The notes: generated from the letters alone by a model not told the origin. Counted from the stretch's first letter, positions 8,924 through 17,973 are shown. The stretch: DNA of 64,000 nucleotides from Candidatus Zhuqueibacterota bacterium (GCA_029261995.1 JAJDAF010000007.1:1-64000); one strand, 5' to 3'. Numbers and translations: made by a program.

Positions 8924-11536
8924 ATGATTGACAAAACCATTGCGCATTACCAGGTTCTGGAAAAACTCGGGGAAGGCGGGATGGGTGTGGTCTACAAGGC
9001 GCGGGATATCAAGCTCGAGCGCTTCGTCGCGCTAAAGTTTTTGCCGACGCAACTGAGCCAGGACGAGGAGCGCAAACAACGATTTAAACAGGAAGCCAAG
9101 GCTGCCTCCGGCCTCGACCACCCCAGCATTTGCACCGTCCATGAAATCAATGAGACGGCTGAGGGGGCCATCTTCATAGCCATGGCCTACTACGAGGGCG
9201 ACACCCTGCGGGAGAGAATCGCCCAGGGCGCACTGGCGCCGGCACTGGCTGTGGATTTCGCACTGCAGATAGCTTCCGGGCTGGCCCGGGCCCATGAACA
9301 CGACATTCTGCACCGCGACATCAAGCCCGAGAATGTCATTGTCACCCGCCACAGCGAGGCCAAAATCGTTGATTTCGGGTTGGCCAAGCTGGTTGGCAAT
9401 TCGACCTTGACCAGGGCGGACGAAACCCCTGGCACGGCCGCCTACATGTCGCCGGAGCAGATGCAGGGCAAGGAAATCGGGCCTGGCAGCGATATTTTTT
9501 CTCTTGGCGCTGTCCTTTATGAAATGCTGACCGGTGTCCACCCCTTTGAGGGCGAGTATTTGCAGGCTTTAATGTACGCCATCCTGCATGAGTCGCCGAA
9601 GCCATTCTCTGAGCATGGCATACAGATTGCCGACGGCATCGAGGCCATTGTCCTTCGCATGCTTGCCAAGAATCCCGACGAACGCTATCCTGATGCGGCC
9701 ACTCTCGCCAATGACCTGCGTGCCCTCAAAATGCACCTCGACAGCGGTCAACAGGGAGGGTCTCTGCAACTGCAGTCCCCCGGCGGCGTGAGTCAAGTGA
9801 ATGGATCAAGCGTAGCGGCAGCCTCAACCGGACAGGCCAGACCATGGCTGAAGCCTGTGCTCGCCATCGGGCTTTTCGTGGCGCTTGTCGCGGCGATTCT
9901 GTTTGGACGCACGTTGCTCTCCAGCCTCGACCTGGCGGGCGTACCGGATGCCAAACACATCGCCGTGCTTGGCTTCAACAACATTGGCGGCGACCCCGCC
10001 AACCAGGCCCTTTGCGATGGGCTGGTGGAAACGCTAACCAGCAAACTATCACAGCTAGAACAGTTTGAAGGCTCGCTCTGGGTCGTGCCGTCGAGTGAAA
10101 TCCGACGAGGCGAAGTCACCAGCGCAAGCCAGGCCCGGCAGTTGTTTGGGGCGAACCTGGTCATCAGTGGTAGCGTACAGCGCTATGATGACCTGCTGCA
10201 GCTAACCATAAACTTGATTGATGCCGAAACCCTGCGCCAGGTCGCATCTCGCATGGTAAAAGATCCAATCCGCAGTCTGGCATTTCTGCAAGATCAGGTT
10301 GTCGTAACTTTGGCGGAGATGTTGAACGTGGAGCTGCTGCCGGAGTACCAGGAGGCCCTGTCGCCAAAGGCACTTGCAGCCCCCGGCGCTTACGAGTTCT
10401 ATTTGCAGGGCAGGGGCACCCTGCAACGGTACGACAAGGTCGAGAATATCAACGCCGCCATCAGTCTTCTTGAGCGCGCCATTGCGGCGGACTCAGCCTA
10501 TGCACCCGTTCAAGCGGCGTTGGGCGAAGCCTATCTGCGCAAGTTCCAGGCAACGAAAGAAGTGGCATGGGTTGCGCTGGCCGACGAGTACTGTAGCCGC
10601 GCCATACGAAATGATCGCTTGCTGCCTTCCGCACATGTAACTCTTGGGTTGTTGCGCACTGAGACGGGGCGCTACGATCAGGCACACGATGCGTTTCAGA
10701 AAGCGCTGGAGCTCGCCGGCACCAACGCTGAAGCATACCGCGGCCGTGCAAAAGTCTACATGGCGCAAGGCGAATTGGAGGCGGCGGAGGAGACTTACAA
10801 AAAGGCAATTGCGATTAAGCCGGATTACTGGGGTGGTTACAATGATTTAGGGGTGTTCTATTTCCGTCACGGACGGTATGAAGAGGCGATTCCGCAGTTT
10901 GAGCATGTGGTGCAGTTGACGCCACAGAATGCCAAGGGCTACCGCAATCTCGGAGCGATGTATTTTTCGTTAAATCGCTACGATGACGCGCTTGAGAACT
11001 ACAACAAATCACTTGCGATCCAGCCGAGTTATGCGTTACTCTCGAATGTGGGTACGCTGTATTTTAATCAGGGCAGGTTCGAGCAAGCAGCCAAGATGTA
11101 TGAACAAGCTCTGCAAATGGAGGATGGCGATCACGCCGTTTGGGGTTATCTGGCGAGCGCCTACTTAGAGATTCCTGCTAGTGAGGAAAAGGCAACTTCG
11201 GCGACACGCCGAGCTATTGAAGTTGCTGAAAAGGTCCTGGACGTCAACCCCAGAGATCCGGATGTTCTATTGGGTCTGGCGAGTTACTACGTCGATCTGG
11301 ATAATCAGGAGGAAGCATTGTCATACCTAAGCAGGGCGGTCGCCATACCATCAAAGAATATATCAGTGATGTGGCAAGTAGGATACACATATGAGATACT
11401 AGGCCAACGCGAAAAAGCCCTACTCTGGATTGGCAGAGCTCTTGCCAGCGGCTATGACCGAAATCAGATTGAAAATAACCCCAAGCTAGCTGACCTGAGA
11501 AAGGATGCGCGATTTACCAAGTTAACAAGAGAGTAG
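8924..11536 (+). CDS. Membrane Ser/Thr protein kinase with TolB/FlgO-like and TPR domains
   Basis: This 870-residue protein has three parts. Residues ~8-270 are a Hanks-type kinase: GEGGMG loop at 16-21, ATP-binding K38, catalytic HRD at 130-132 followed by IKPEN, DFG at 150-152 and SPE at 176-178. All key residues are present. A single membrane helix spans ~310-330. The outer part starts with a TolB/FlgO-like domain (~344-450: IAVLGFNNIGGDPANQ, then LVISGSV), followed by about ten TPR units to the end. Such proteins are common in Acidobacteria and FCB bacteria, where they are thought to sense envelope cues. Targets are unknown. No partner phosphatase lies nearby. The downstream protease cassettes are plausible but unproven clients. 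Confidence 0.92.
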   Translation: MIDKTIAHYQVLEKLGEGGMGVVYKARDIKLERFVALKFLPTQLSQDEERKQRFKQEAKAASGLDHPSICTVHEINETAEGAIFIAMAYYEGDTLRERIAQGALAPALAVDFALQIASGLARAHEHDILHRDIKPENVIVTRHSEAKIVDFGLAKLVGNSTLTRADETPGTAAYMSPEQMQGKEIGPGSDIFSLGAVLYEMLTGVHPFEGEYLQALMYAILHESPKPFSEHGIQIADGIEAIVLRMLAKNPDERYPDAATLANDLRALKMHLDSGQQGGSLQLQSPGGVSQVNGSSVAAASTGQARPWLKPVLAIGLFVALVAAILFGRTLLSSLDLAGVPDAKHIAVLGFNNIGGDPANQALCDGLVETLTSKLSQLEQFEGSLWVVPSSEIRRGEVTSASQARQLFGANLVISGSVQRYDDLLQLTINLIDAETLRQVASRMVKDPIRSLAFLQDQVVVTLAEMLNVELLPEYQEALSPKALAAPGAYEFYLQGRGTLQRYDKVENINAAISLLERAIAADSAYAPVQAALGEAYLRKFQATKEVAWVALADEYCSRAIRNDRLLPSAHVTLGLLRTETGRYDQAHDAFQKALELAGTNAEAYRGRAKVYMAQGELEAAEETYKKAIAIKPDYWGGYNDLGVFYFRHGRYEEAIPQFEHVVQLTPQNAKGYRNLGAMYFSLNRYDDALENYNKSLAIQPSYALLSNVGTLYFNQGRFEQAAKMYEQALQMEDGDHAVWGYLASAYLEIPASEEKATSATRRAIEVAEKVLDVNPRDPDVLLGLASYYVDLDNQEEALSYLSRAVAIPSKNISVMWQVGYTYEILGQREKALLWIGRALASGYDRNQIENNPKLADLRKDARFTKLTRE

Positions 11537-11639
11537 TACGGCGCTTGGAACCACTTTCATTAGAACATGAACGACGGCAGTCTATCGTTTGCACACACAA
11601 ATGCTTAGCCAAGATAACAACAAATAAGGAGGATGTACT

Positions 11640-11960
11640 ATGGCAAAACCTACGATCACAATCAACGACGCGACCCCGAACCCCAACACTGTCACGGTTG
11701 GCAAGGGTAACGAGATTGTATTCGTGAACCAGGATGATGAGGCCTATTCGATTGATTTCACGTCGGGAGCACTGTCTCGGATTTCAAGCGATGGCTTCCC
11801 ACTTGATCTACCAGCCAGTGGGCAAACAAAGCTTCACATCAAGAATGACGCCCCTGCGCAATCCTACTCCTACCAAATCAAGGATTCGGACGGCGAGGTT
11901 GTATGGCCGGTGCTGACAGGTGGCCCAGGCAATAAGCCTCCTGAGGTCATCGTAGATTAA
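11640..11960 (+). CDS. Small cupredoxin-like beta-sandwich protein
   Basis: The 106-residue protein has an excellent ribosome site (AAGGAGG, 8 bases before the ATG). It is rich in beta strands with a pattern reminiscent of cupredoxins and Ig-like sandwiches: ITINDATPNPNTVTVGKGNEI, then a FVNQDDEAYSIDF strand and a SYSYQIKDSDGE hairpin. The first of these is quoted in part only. It lacks a signal peptide and lacks the histidine, cysteine and methionine copper ligands, so blue-copper function is unlikely. It sits 100 bases after the kinase gene and may be co-transcribed with it. Function unknown. Confidence 0.6.
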   Translation: MAKPTITINDATPNPNTVTVGKGNEIVFVNQDDEAYSIDFTSGALSRISSDGFPLDLPASGQTKLHIKNDAPAQSYSYQIKDSDGEVVWPVLTGGPGNKPPEVIVD

Positions 11961-11971
11961 GAGACTCATGA

Positions 11972-12007
11972 GAAGGCGTCCTGCCATGTAAAATGGAGGA
12001 CGTCTTC
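11972..12007 (+). terminator. Imperfect hairpin after the small beta-sandwich gene
   Basis: GAAGGCGTCCTGCCAT pairs with ATGGAGGACGTCTTC around a short AT-rich loop, with three mismatches. No T-run follows, so it is either a Rho-type or RNA-stability structure or a weak terminator. Confidence 0.35.
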
Positions 12008-12145
12008 GCGTCCCGGCCTTTGTCGGGTCAAGCGAGAGGAGTCACAAAGAGCTGCCCGCCGGGTAACCCGCCTGTAACGGTCTAGAATAGCGTACCTGGT
12101 GAGTTCAAGGCGTTCTCATCGGACCAAACAAAAAGGGACTAGACC

Positions 12146-12802
12146 ATGCGTAGACTGCTGATCTTCTGTCTTCTCCTCTTGTCCGCAAGCTGCCTGTCTG
12201 CGCAGAAAACAGGCACTGTTGCGCGCAAGAAGAAAGTCCTCAAAGTTCCCCTGATCCGCCAGGAGAATCCCATGTGGTGCTGGGCCGCCAGTACGCAAAT
12301 GATTCTCGACTATATGGGAGATTCCGTAACTCAATGCGAGCAAGTGAGCGACGTCTTGCCGGAAGAGGATTGCTGCGCCCTACTTTCTTCAAAAGAGCAG
12401 CTCAGCAAGCCGGAAAAAAAGGCCCGACGCAAATGTAAGCGCAAGGGCAACTGGCCCATTTTCGACAAGCTGGGATTCGACGCCGACCTCACCGATACCA
12501 CCACGGCACTGAGCTGGGATGAGTTGAAACAGGAAATCGAAAACAACCGGCCGGTGGCATTTGCCTGGAATTGGAAAGGCGGCGGCTCCCACATGATGGT
12601 GGTGCGCGGCTACGCCGACCCGCACTGGGTCTACATCAACGACCCGTGGCCGCCGCAGGGCGATTTCACCAAAGCCGGCGGCGAACACCGCATCATCACT
12701 TACAAGGAGTACGTGACGGGCAGCAATCACACGCACAATAGAGATTTTTACAACATCCGTGCGAAAGAGAAAAAGGTCAAAGGCAAAATCACCCAAAAAT
12801 AG
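12146..12802 (+). CDS. Secreted papain-like cysteine protease (C70/AvrRpt2 type), copy 1
   Basis: The 218-residue protein begins with an export signal (MRRLLIFCLLLLSASCLSAQ). C16 sits in a weak lipobox, so lipidation is possible. The papain-like core is clear: MWCWAAS with catalytic C45, GSHMMVVRGY with H149, and INDPWPP with N165/D166 completing the triad. The order and spacing match the AvrRpt2-type (C70) and related C39-like families. Several extra cysteines (CEQ, DCC, RKCKRK) suggest disulphides or metal binding. Substrates are unknown. The gene is followed directly by its partner protein, and this pair is repeated at 13596-15400. The small size, the signal and the lack of a carrier argue against a bacteriocin-transporter C39 domain. 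Confidence 0.82.
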   Translation: MRRLLIFCLLLLSASCLSAQKTGTVARKKKVLKVPLIRQENPMWCWAASTQMILDYMGDSVTQCEQVSDVLPEEDCCALLSSKEQLSKPEKKARRKCKRKGNWPIFDKLGFDADLTDTTTALSWDELKQEIENNRPVAFAWNWKGGGSHMMVVRGYADPHWVYINDPWPPQGDFTKAGGEHRIITYKEYVTGSNHTHNRDFYNIRAKEKKVKGKITQK

Positions 12803-12844
12803 ATGAACAAGCCTTTGATTCACCATTTCGAAAGGAGCGACAGC

Positions 12845-13549
12845 ATGCTTCTGAGAGCGTTACTTTTTTGCACTCTGGTGTGCGGGCAAGCGTGGTCCCA
12901 GAATCAACCCAGCCAGTTGGCGCTGCAGGCACTGGATGATCTCAAGTTCATCATTGACGAGACAAACTACGAAGACCTTGGTTTTCGATCGCTGGCCGAG
13001 TTGGAGAAGATGGTGCTTGGTGATGCTTTGCCAGTGCACTTTGTCGGATTGGGTCAGATTCAGGACTACAAACGGGCATCTGTCGATGACCTTTACGGCT
13101 CCGTGCAGGAGTTGGTCTTTCCCGTCCTGGCGGATGGTCATGTGCGCACCTCGGTTGTGGTGAAACATGATGGTCAGAACTGGGAAGTGGCAGGCTTTGG
13201 CCGTAAGCGAATGACCAACGCGCTTGCGACCACCGAGAAGATCCGCAGCCAGGATGAGGAGCGCATAACAAAGGATTACTTCGCCATTGAAGTGCCGTCG
13301 CTTTTCCTCCTGTTCATCTGCCACAAGCTGGGTGAGCAAACCATGGTCACCTACATTCGCGAGGAGACCGCTCAGCCCGGCCAAGCCTCAAAGCCCCGCA
13401 GTTTGACTGTTGAAGACCAGCTCAGACAGGACATTTTTTCGGAGTTTGAGCAGGAAACAAGGCCTTTCGATGCCGACCTGCTCGAGAGAATTCGCTTTTT
13501 GGCCGAAGTGGCGCAGGACCCCCTAGCATCGCAGCCTGCTGACGAATAG
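12845..13549 (+). CDS. Exported partner protein of the papain-like protease, copy 1
   Basis: The ATG at 12845 is chosen because AGGAG lies 7 bases upstream and the product then opens with a signal peptide (MLLRALLFCTLVCGQAWSQ). An ATG at 12803 directly after the protease gene would give a poor signal. The mature protein shows no domain I can name. It aligns along most of its length with the lipoprotein at 14723-15400. Shared blocks are ALPVHFVGL / ALPVYFIGL, VQELVFPV / PVELVYPV, a VRTSV / VRSSI strand, and YFAIEVPSLFLLF / YFVVEIPSLYLIF. A protease inhibitor, chaperone or substrate role is possible; none is shown by the sequence. Confidence 0.72.
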   Translation: MLLRALLFCTLVCGQAWSQNQPSQLALQALDDLKFIIDETNYEDLGFRSLAELEKMVLGDALPVHFVGLGQIQDYKRASVDDLYGSVQELVFPVLADGHVRTSVVVKHDGQNWEVAGFGRKRMTNALATTEKIRSQDEERITKDYFAIEVPSLFLLFICHKLGEQTMVTYIREETAQPGQASKPRSLTVEDQLRQDIFSEFEQETRPFDADLLERIRFLAEVAQDPLASQPADE

Positions 13550-13595
13550 TAAGCGCAGGGTTCGGGGACTACAAAATCTAACTCAGGAGGTTGTT

Positions 13596-14693
13596 GTGCG
13601 AAGGAGCCTTTCTTTAATTGGTTTAATATTCGTTTTGCCGGCGCTGCTTGCCGTGCAGCCTTCACCAGAATCTGGGCAAGAAAAAACCCTCGCAATCCCA
13701 GCGGTCACCCAGGAGACGCAGATGTGGTGTTGGGCTGCGTCAGCGCAAATGATTCTCACCTACCTTGGTGAGCCAGTATCTCAGTGTGAACAGACCGTCG
13801 GCCGATTGCCGAACGTGGATTGCTGTGATCTCATATCCTCGGACCGCACGCTCAGCAAACCCGAGAAAAAGGCGCGTCGAGCGTGCAAACGCCTGGGTGG
13901 CTGGCCCGATTTCGCGGCTTTTGGATTCGAATCAGAGGTGACCGACTCCTCGGTAGCGCTTACCTGGGAGCAACTCAAGCATGAGATTGACAACGAACGG
14001 CCGGTTGCCTTTGCTCTGCGCTGGCGTGGTGGCGGCGGCCACATGATGGTTGTGACCGGCTACTCTGCGCCGAACCTGGTGCACATGAATGATCCATGGC
14101 CGGTGCAGGGGGATTTCAATAAGAAAGCGCCGGATTTCGTCGTCATGCCCTACGATAAGTTCATCAGCACAGTCAAGTACACCCACTGGAAGGACTACCA
14201 CCAGATCCGCCGCAGGGAACAAGAAACGGAGTCCGATGTCCGAGTTACGACCGCGGCTCCGCCAGCCAATCGCCGGGCGAGTTCCGCTGCACCGGCGGAG
14301 CAAGAAGCCATGCCGACGCTGGTTGACAATTCTCCGTCCGTGGGCATGGCAGACCAGACAGACGGGGGGGAGCCTGCGGCGCAAGAGGCCATCGAATTTG
14401 TCGCGTTTGACCGTGAGCCGGAGCCCATTGGTGGAATGAAAGCCATTCAAGACGCGCTGCAATATCCCCGGGATGCCAGAATGAACCGCATCGAGGGCCG
14501 TGTGGTAGTCAATGTCCAGATAACCGTCGAGGGTGAAGTGGCAGCCACCAGAATCTTTGACTCATCCGGCGACGACAGATTGGACAAGGCTGCCCAGGCA
14601 GCAGTGGCGCGGGTGAAATGGAAACCCGCCATGCAGCGCGATAAACCCGTCCAGGTGTGGATCAGAGTGCCCGTTAACTTTGAGTTGAACTAG
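13596..14693 (+). CDS. Secreted papain-like cysteine protease fused to a TonB C-terminal domain, copy 2
   Basis: The GTG start follows CAGGAGG closely. Residues 1-20 form a signal peptide. Residues ~30-200 are a papain-like domain closely related to copy 1: WCWAAS with C45, GGHMMVV with H149, MNDPWPV with N165/D166, and the same extra cysteines. A ~70-residue proline- and alanine-rich linker follows. Residues ~275-365 are a TonB C-terminal domain (YPRDARMNRIEGRVVV, then VKWKPAMQRDKPVQVW). Classical TonB has an N-terminal membrane anchor instead, so this is an unusual fusion. The domain may dock the protease to a TonB-box protein or peptidoglycan, but that is inference. Confidence 0.82.
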   Translation: MRRSLSLIGLIFVLPALLAVQPSPESGQEKTLAIPAVTQETQMWCWAASAQMILTYLGEPVSQCEQTVGRLPNVDCCDLISSDRTLSKPEKKARRACKRLGGWPDFAAFGFESEVTDSSVALTWEQLKHEIDNERPVAFALRWRGGGGHMMVVTGYSAPNLVHMNDPWPVQGDFNKKAPDFVVMPYDKFISTVKYTHWKDYHQIRRREQETESDVRVTTAAPPANRRASSAAPAEQEAMPTLVDNSPSVGMADQTDGGEPAAQEAIEFVAFDREPEPIGGMKAIQDALQYPRDARMNRIEGRVVVNVQITVEGEVAATRIFDSSGDDRLDKAAQAAVARVKWKPAMQRDKPVQVWIRVPVNFELN

Positions 14694-14722
14694 GAAGTCT
14701 CATTAGAGTGAGGAATTCAACC

Positions 14723-15400
14723 GTGCAGAAACTGCAACGGATTGTGCTTGTCGTCATGCTCCTTTTCGGAACAAATGCATGTGATTCGAAAAAGTCGGCA
14801 GAGACGGAACGAGCGGATGAGGTTGATGATTCGGTTGCCGAACACGCCTTACAGCAAATAGCCAACCTGGCCGCCAACGGCTTATATGAAAAGCTCGGCT
14901 TCAAGGACGCAGAAGAAGCGGCCCGCGCCGAGCTGGGACCTGCGCTGCCGGTTTATTTTATCGGCCTGCAGGCGATGCGCAACTACACCCCGGACATCGG
15001 GATGAGCGACTTCCTGGGCGAGCCTGTGGAACTGGTCTACCCGGTGAACGTCGACGACCGCGTGCGTTCGTCAATCGGTATACAGAAAAATGGCAATGGC
15101 TGGCAAATCGCGAGCATGGGCAGGCCTAACCTGGCCCGTAGTCTGGAACAGTTGCAGAGGTTGCACAATTCCTCTGGCGGCCACAGCACGGGCTCCGAGT
15201 ATTTTGTGGTTGAAATTCCATCTCTCTATCTCATCTTCCTGGGCCACCGCGACGCAGTCCAGGTGAATCTGACTCCTAACGCGGATGACGATGATCTGGG
15301 ATTCAGCAGAGGCAAAGCAATGGATGGCGCTACCATTCTTGGCAGGGTGAAGGAATTGGCCCTGGTTTCTGATGGCGCGCTCAACGCTGATAAACGCTGA
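14723..15400 (+). CDS. Lipoprotein partner of the papain-like protease, copy 2
   Basis: The chosen GTG start has GAGGA 8 bases upstream and gives a short lipoprotein signal, MQKLQRIVLVVMLLFGTNAC, with the lipidated cysteine at 20. A GTG at 14708 would add five residues. The mature part is homologous to the protein at 12845-13549 (PVYFIGL, ELVYPV, VVEIPSLYLIFLGH). It follows the TonB-fused protease with the same gene order as the first pair. Copy 1 has a cleavable signal while this copy has a lipobox, so the two partners may sit in different places of the envelope. No known family was recognised. Confidence 0.75.
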   Translation: MQKLQRIVLVVMLLFGTNACDSKKSAETERADEVDDSVAEHALQQIANLAANGLYEKLGFKDAEEAARAELGPALPVYFIGLQAMRNYTPDIGMSDFLGEPVELVYPVNVDDRVRSSIGIQKNGNGWQIASMGRPNLARSLEQLQRLHNSSGGHSTGSEYFVVEIPSLYLIFLGHRDAVQVNLTPNADDDDLGFSRGKAMDGATILGRVKELALVSDGALNADKR

Positions 15401-15666
15401 GCCCCAATTGGTCAGCCGGACACTTGAGTTTCCGATTCTTCTCTTTCTGCCATTTTCTGCATTGGCGGGAGCACGGGCCAATGCAGCAGCTTCACCTTCC
15501 GCCTCGCGGCCAGCTCTACCAGGGTGACCGGGTCTGAACCGTGGCGGCCGGAGCATGAGATTGCAAGACATTTCGGTGTTGGTGGCACGCCCCGGCTTGG
15601 GCGGAGCACGCCTGGCCAGTTTTTAGCCCTCACTGTGTTTGCGGATGTTGGGATCCAGTCGGTGGG

Positions 15667-16560
15667 TTAGAGCACTTGTGCTCCGGAGTTGCACGTCGAT
15701 AGCACCTTGGCCTCTGCCTCGATCGCGAGTTGTTCGGCGCGCAGCTGCCATGCAGCACAGACTTGCTCCGCGGCATCCCGGGCGAAGCAAATAATCGTGG
15801 AGCCCGAGCCACTAATCGAGACCCCCAAGCCACCACTTTCATAGGCGATTCTGACAAACTCATCGTAGCCAGGAAGAAGGTGTTTGCGGTAAGGCTGGTG
15901 CAGGCGGTCCTGCATGGCATCCCTCAACACATCATAGTCGCCGGTCAGAAACGCGTAGGACAGGAGCGCGCTACGCTGCAGGTTGAACACCGCGTCTTTG
16001 TGCGAAACCATTGCCGGCAGCACTTTGCGAGCACCCTGGGTCGGCACCGCAACCTGCGGAATCACGACGACCGCTTTTAAATGCTCGTCAGCAACGGGGA
16101 CTTTTTTTGTGACGAGCCCCTGATCACCAAAACAGCTCAATGTCATCCCGCCCAGCAGTGATGCTGAAACGTTTTCCGGATGCCCTTCTTTCTGGACTGC
16201 CATCGAGAGGATTTCGTTTTTCGACAGACCGGCGCCGACCAACTCGTTGGCGCACAGCATACCTGCCACCGTCGCCGCGCCGCTGCTACCCAATCCCCTG
16301 GAAAGCGGAACCTGGTTTTCTATCACTATTCTTAGGGGGTGAATGTGCGCTCCGGCCAGCCGGAAGACGTTGAGTGCGGAAGTGTAGACCAAATTGCGCT
16401 CGTCAACAGCAATTTCTCCGCCGTCCTGACCCGAACAGTCAATTTGCAGTGTGTCAGAAAAACTCATTTCGACATCCAGGAAAAGCTCGAGGGCAAGTCC
16501 AATGGCGTCAAAGCCTGCGCCAAGATTGGATGTTGAAGCGGGAACCCGGACTCTAGCCAT
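15667..16560 (-). CDS. thrB: Homoserine kinase
   Basis: A 297-residue GHMP-family kinase that phosphorylates homoserine in threonine synthesis. The N-terminus MARVRVPASTSNLGAGFDAIG is typical of ThrB. The phosphate-binding loop PLSRGLGSSGAA is at residues 85-96, and the C-terminal GVSISGSGSTI block fits the third GHMP motif. It starts one base after the pyrE stop codon, so it is the last gene of a pyrF-pyrE-thrB operon. Pairing pyrimidine and threonine genes is unusual but not unheard of. No thrA or thrC is in the window. Confidence 0.93.
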   Translation of the reverse strand: MARVRVPASTSNLGAGFDAIGLALELFLDVEMSFSDTLQIDCSGQDGGEIAVDERNLVYTSALNVFRLAGAHIHPLRIVIENQVPLSRGLGSSGAATVAGMLCANELVGAGLSKNEILSMAVQKEGHPENVSASLLGGMTLSCFGDQGLVTKKVPVADEHLKAVVVIPQVAVPTQGARKVLPAMVSHKDAVFNLQRSALLSYAFLTGDYDVLRDAMQDRLHQPYRKHLLPGYDEFVRIAYESGGLGVSISGSGSTIICFARDAAEQVCAAWQLRAEQLAIEAEAKVLSTCNSGAQVL

Positions 16561-16561
16561 C

Positions 16562-17137
16562 TTACTGGTTCAGGCTTCTGCTGCCTGGCTTGATGGCGGG
16601 GCCAAGTCCGGAGAGCTCCGGAGCGTCCGGCTGGTATGCGGTGATTTGCAGCGAAATAAGCGCACTGTAACGAACGCCGAGGTCGGCCGTGCCGCCGCTG
16701 CGATCGACGATACAGCCGGCGCCGATTGGCTCTGCGCCGACTTCACGCACAAGCGAGATGACTTCTTTTACAGATCCACCTGTGGTCACGACATCTTCCA
16801 CCACGAGCACGCGCTGGCCCGGTAAGATTTCAAAGCCGCGCCGCAGAGACATTTGGCCCTGCTCTCGTTCCGCGAACAGAGCCGGGACTTTTAGCGCCCG
16901 AGCCACTTCGTGCGCCACCACGATGCCACCCACGGCGGGGGCAAGAACCAGGTCAACATTCTGATCCACGAACTCGGCGGCCATTTGCGCACAAAGCTTC
17001 TCCGCCAGCTCCGGATGCTTCATCACCTGGGCGCACTGAAAATACTGCTTGCTGTGCAGTCCCGAAGTAAGGATAAAGTGTCCGTTCAGAAGCGCGTTCG
17101 TTTTTTCGAAGATTTGCAGGATTTCATGTTCTGTCAT
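16562..17137 (-). CDS. pyrE: Orotate phosphoribosyltransferase
   Basis: The 191-residue enzyme joins orotate to PRPP to give OMP. The PRPP-binding motif VLVVEDVVTTGGS is at residues 110-122. The N-terminal GHFILTSGLHSKQYFQC segment and the AEREQGQMSLRRGF loop are diagnostic of the PyrE subfamily that resembles archaeal and cyanobacterial enzymes. The start overlaps the pyrF stop by four bases (ATGA), so translation is coupled and the two enzymes catalyse consecutive steps. Confidence 0.94.
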   Translation of the reverse strand: MTEHEILQIFEKTNALLNGHFILTSGLHSKQYFQCAQVMKHPELAEKLCAQMAAEFVDQNVDLVLAPAVGGIVVAHEVARALKVPALFAEREQGQMSLRRGFEILPGQRVLVVEDVVTTGGSVKEVISLVREVGAEPIGAGCIVDRSGGTADLGVRYSALISLQITAYQPDAPELSGLGPAIKPGSRSLNQ

Positions 17138-17973
17138 GGCGTCGGCTCCACTCGCGGATCTCTTTCGTGTCGCAACGCGCGGATTTGCCGGTTCAGAGAC
17201 TCGACTTCGGCACGGGCGGCACGGGCAAAGTCGGAGCCGTGCGATTTGTAAATAATGCCCCGGCTGGAATTGATCAGGGCCAAGCCGCCTTTGGTGTCCG
17301 TGCCGTTCTTGACAGCGGCTTCAAGACTGCCACCCTGGGCGCCCACGCCGGGTATGAGAAATGGCAGTCCGGGCGCCAGGTTGCGAACCGATTCCAACTC
17401 ACTCGGGTGAGTTGCACCCACGACCAGCCCGCAGTTGTTGTGGCGATTCCATTTCATCACCTCTTTGATGACTTTCTTGTAGAGCGGGCGGGCGCTGATC
17501 TGCAAATGCTGAAAGTTGTGGGACCCAGGATTTGAAGTCAATGCAAGCACGAACGCTCCCTTTTCCGGCCACTGTATGAACGGCTCAACGGAATCCTTGC
17601 CCATGTAGGGACTCACGGTTACCGAATCAAAGTTGAGGCGCTGCAGAATGGACTCCGCGTACTTTTGGGACGAGTTGCCGATGTCCGCGCGCTTGGCATC
17701 AGCGATAGTCAGAACGCCCTCCGGAATGCGGTCGAGCAACATTTCCAGAGCTTGCCAACCTTTTAGCCCTTCGGCTTCGAAGAATGCAAAATTAAGTTTG
17801 AACGCCGCCGCAATATCGCTGGTGTGTTCTATGATCTCTGAACAGAAGGTGTAGATGGGATTGGGTTCAGACATGACGCAGGGCGGCATGAGCTCCAAAT
17901 CAGGATCGAGGCCTACGCAGACCTGGCTATCATGGTCGGTCGTGGCTTTGCGCAATTTATCCATGAAGGTCAT
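17134..17973 (-). CDS. pyrF: Orotidine-5'-phosphate decarboxylase (type 2 subfamily)
   Basis: The 279-residue protein makes UMP from OMP. VCVGLDPDLELMP near residue 18 and the catalytic strand TIADAKRADIGNSS (D92, K94, D97) place it in the longer, type 2 PyrF subfamily. A GVGAQGG phosphate-binding loop lies in the C-terminal part. It is the first gene of the minus-strand operon. The ATG at 17973 follows a weak GGAAAT; an ATG nine bases downstream is possible. Confidence 0.93.
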   Translation of the reverse strand: MTFMDKLRKATTDHDSQVCVGLDPDLELMPPCVMSEPNPIYTFCSEIIEHTSDIAAAFKLNFAFFEAEGLKGWQALEMLLDRIPEGVLTIADAKRADIGNSSQKYAESILQRLNFDSVTVSPYMGKDSVEPFIQWPEKGAFVLALTSNPGSHNFQHLQISARPLYKKVIKEVMKWNRHNNCGLVVGATHPSELESVRNLAPGLPFLIPGVGAQGGSLEAAVKNGTDTKGGLALINSSRGIIYKSHGSDFARAARAEVESLNRQIRALRHERDPRVEPTP

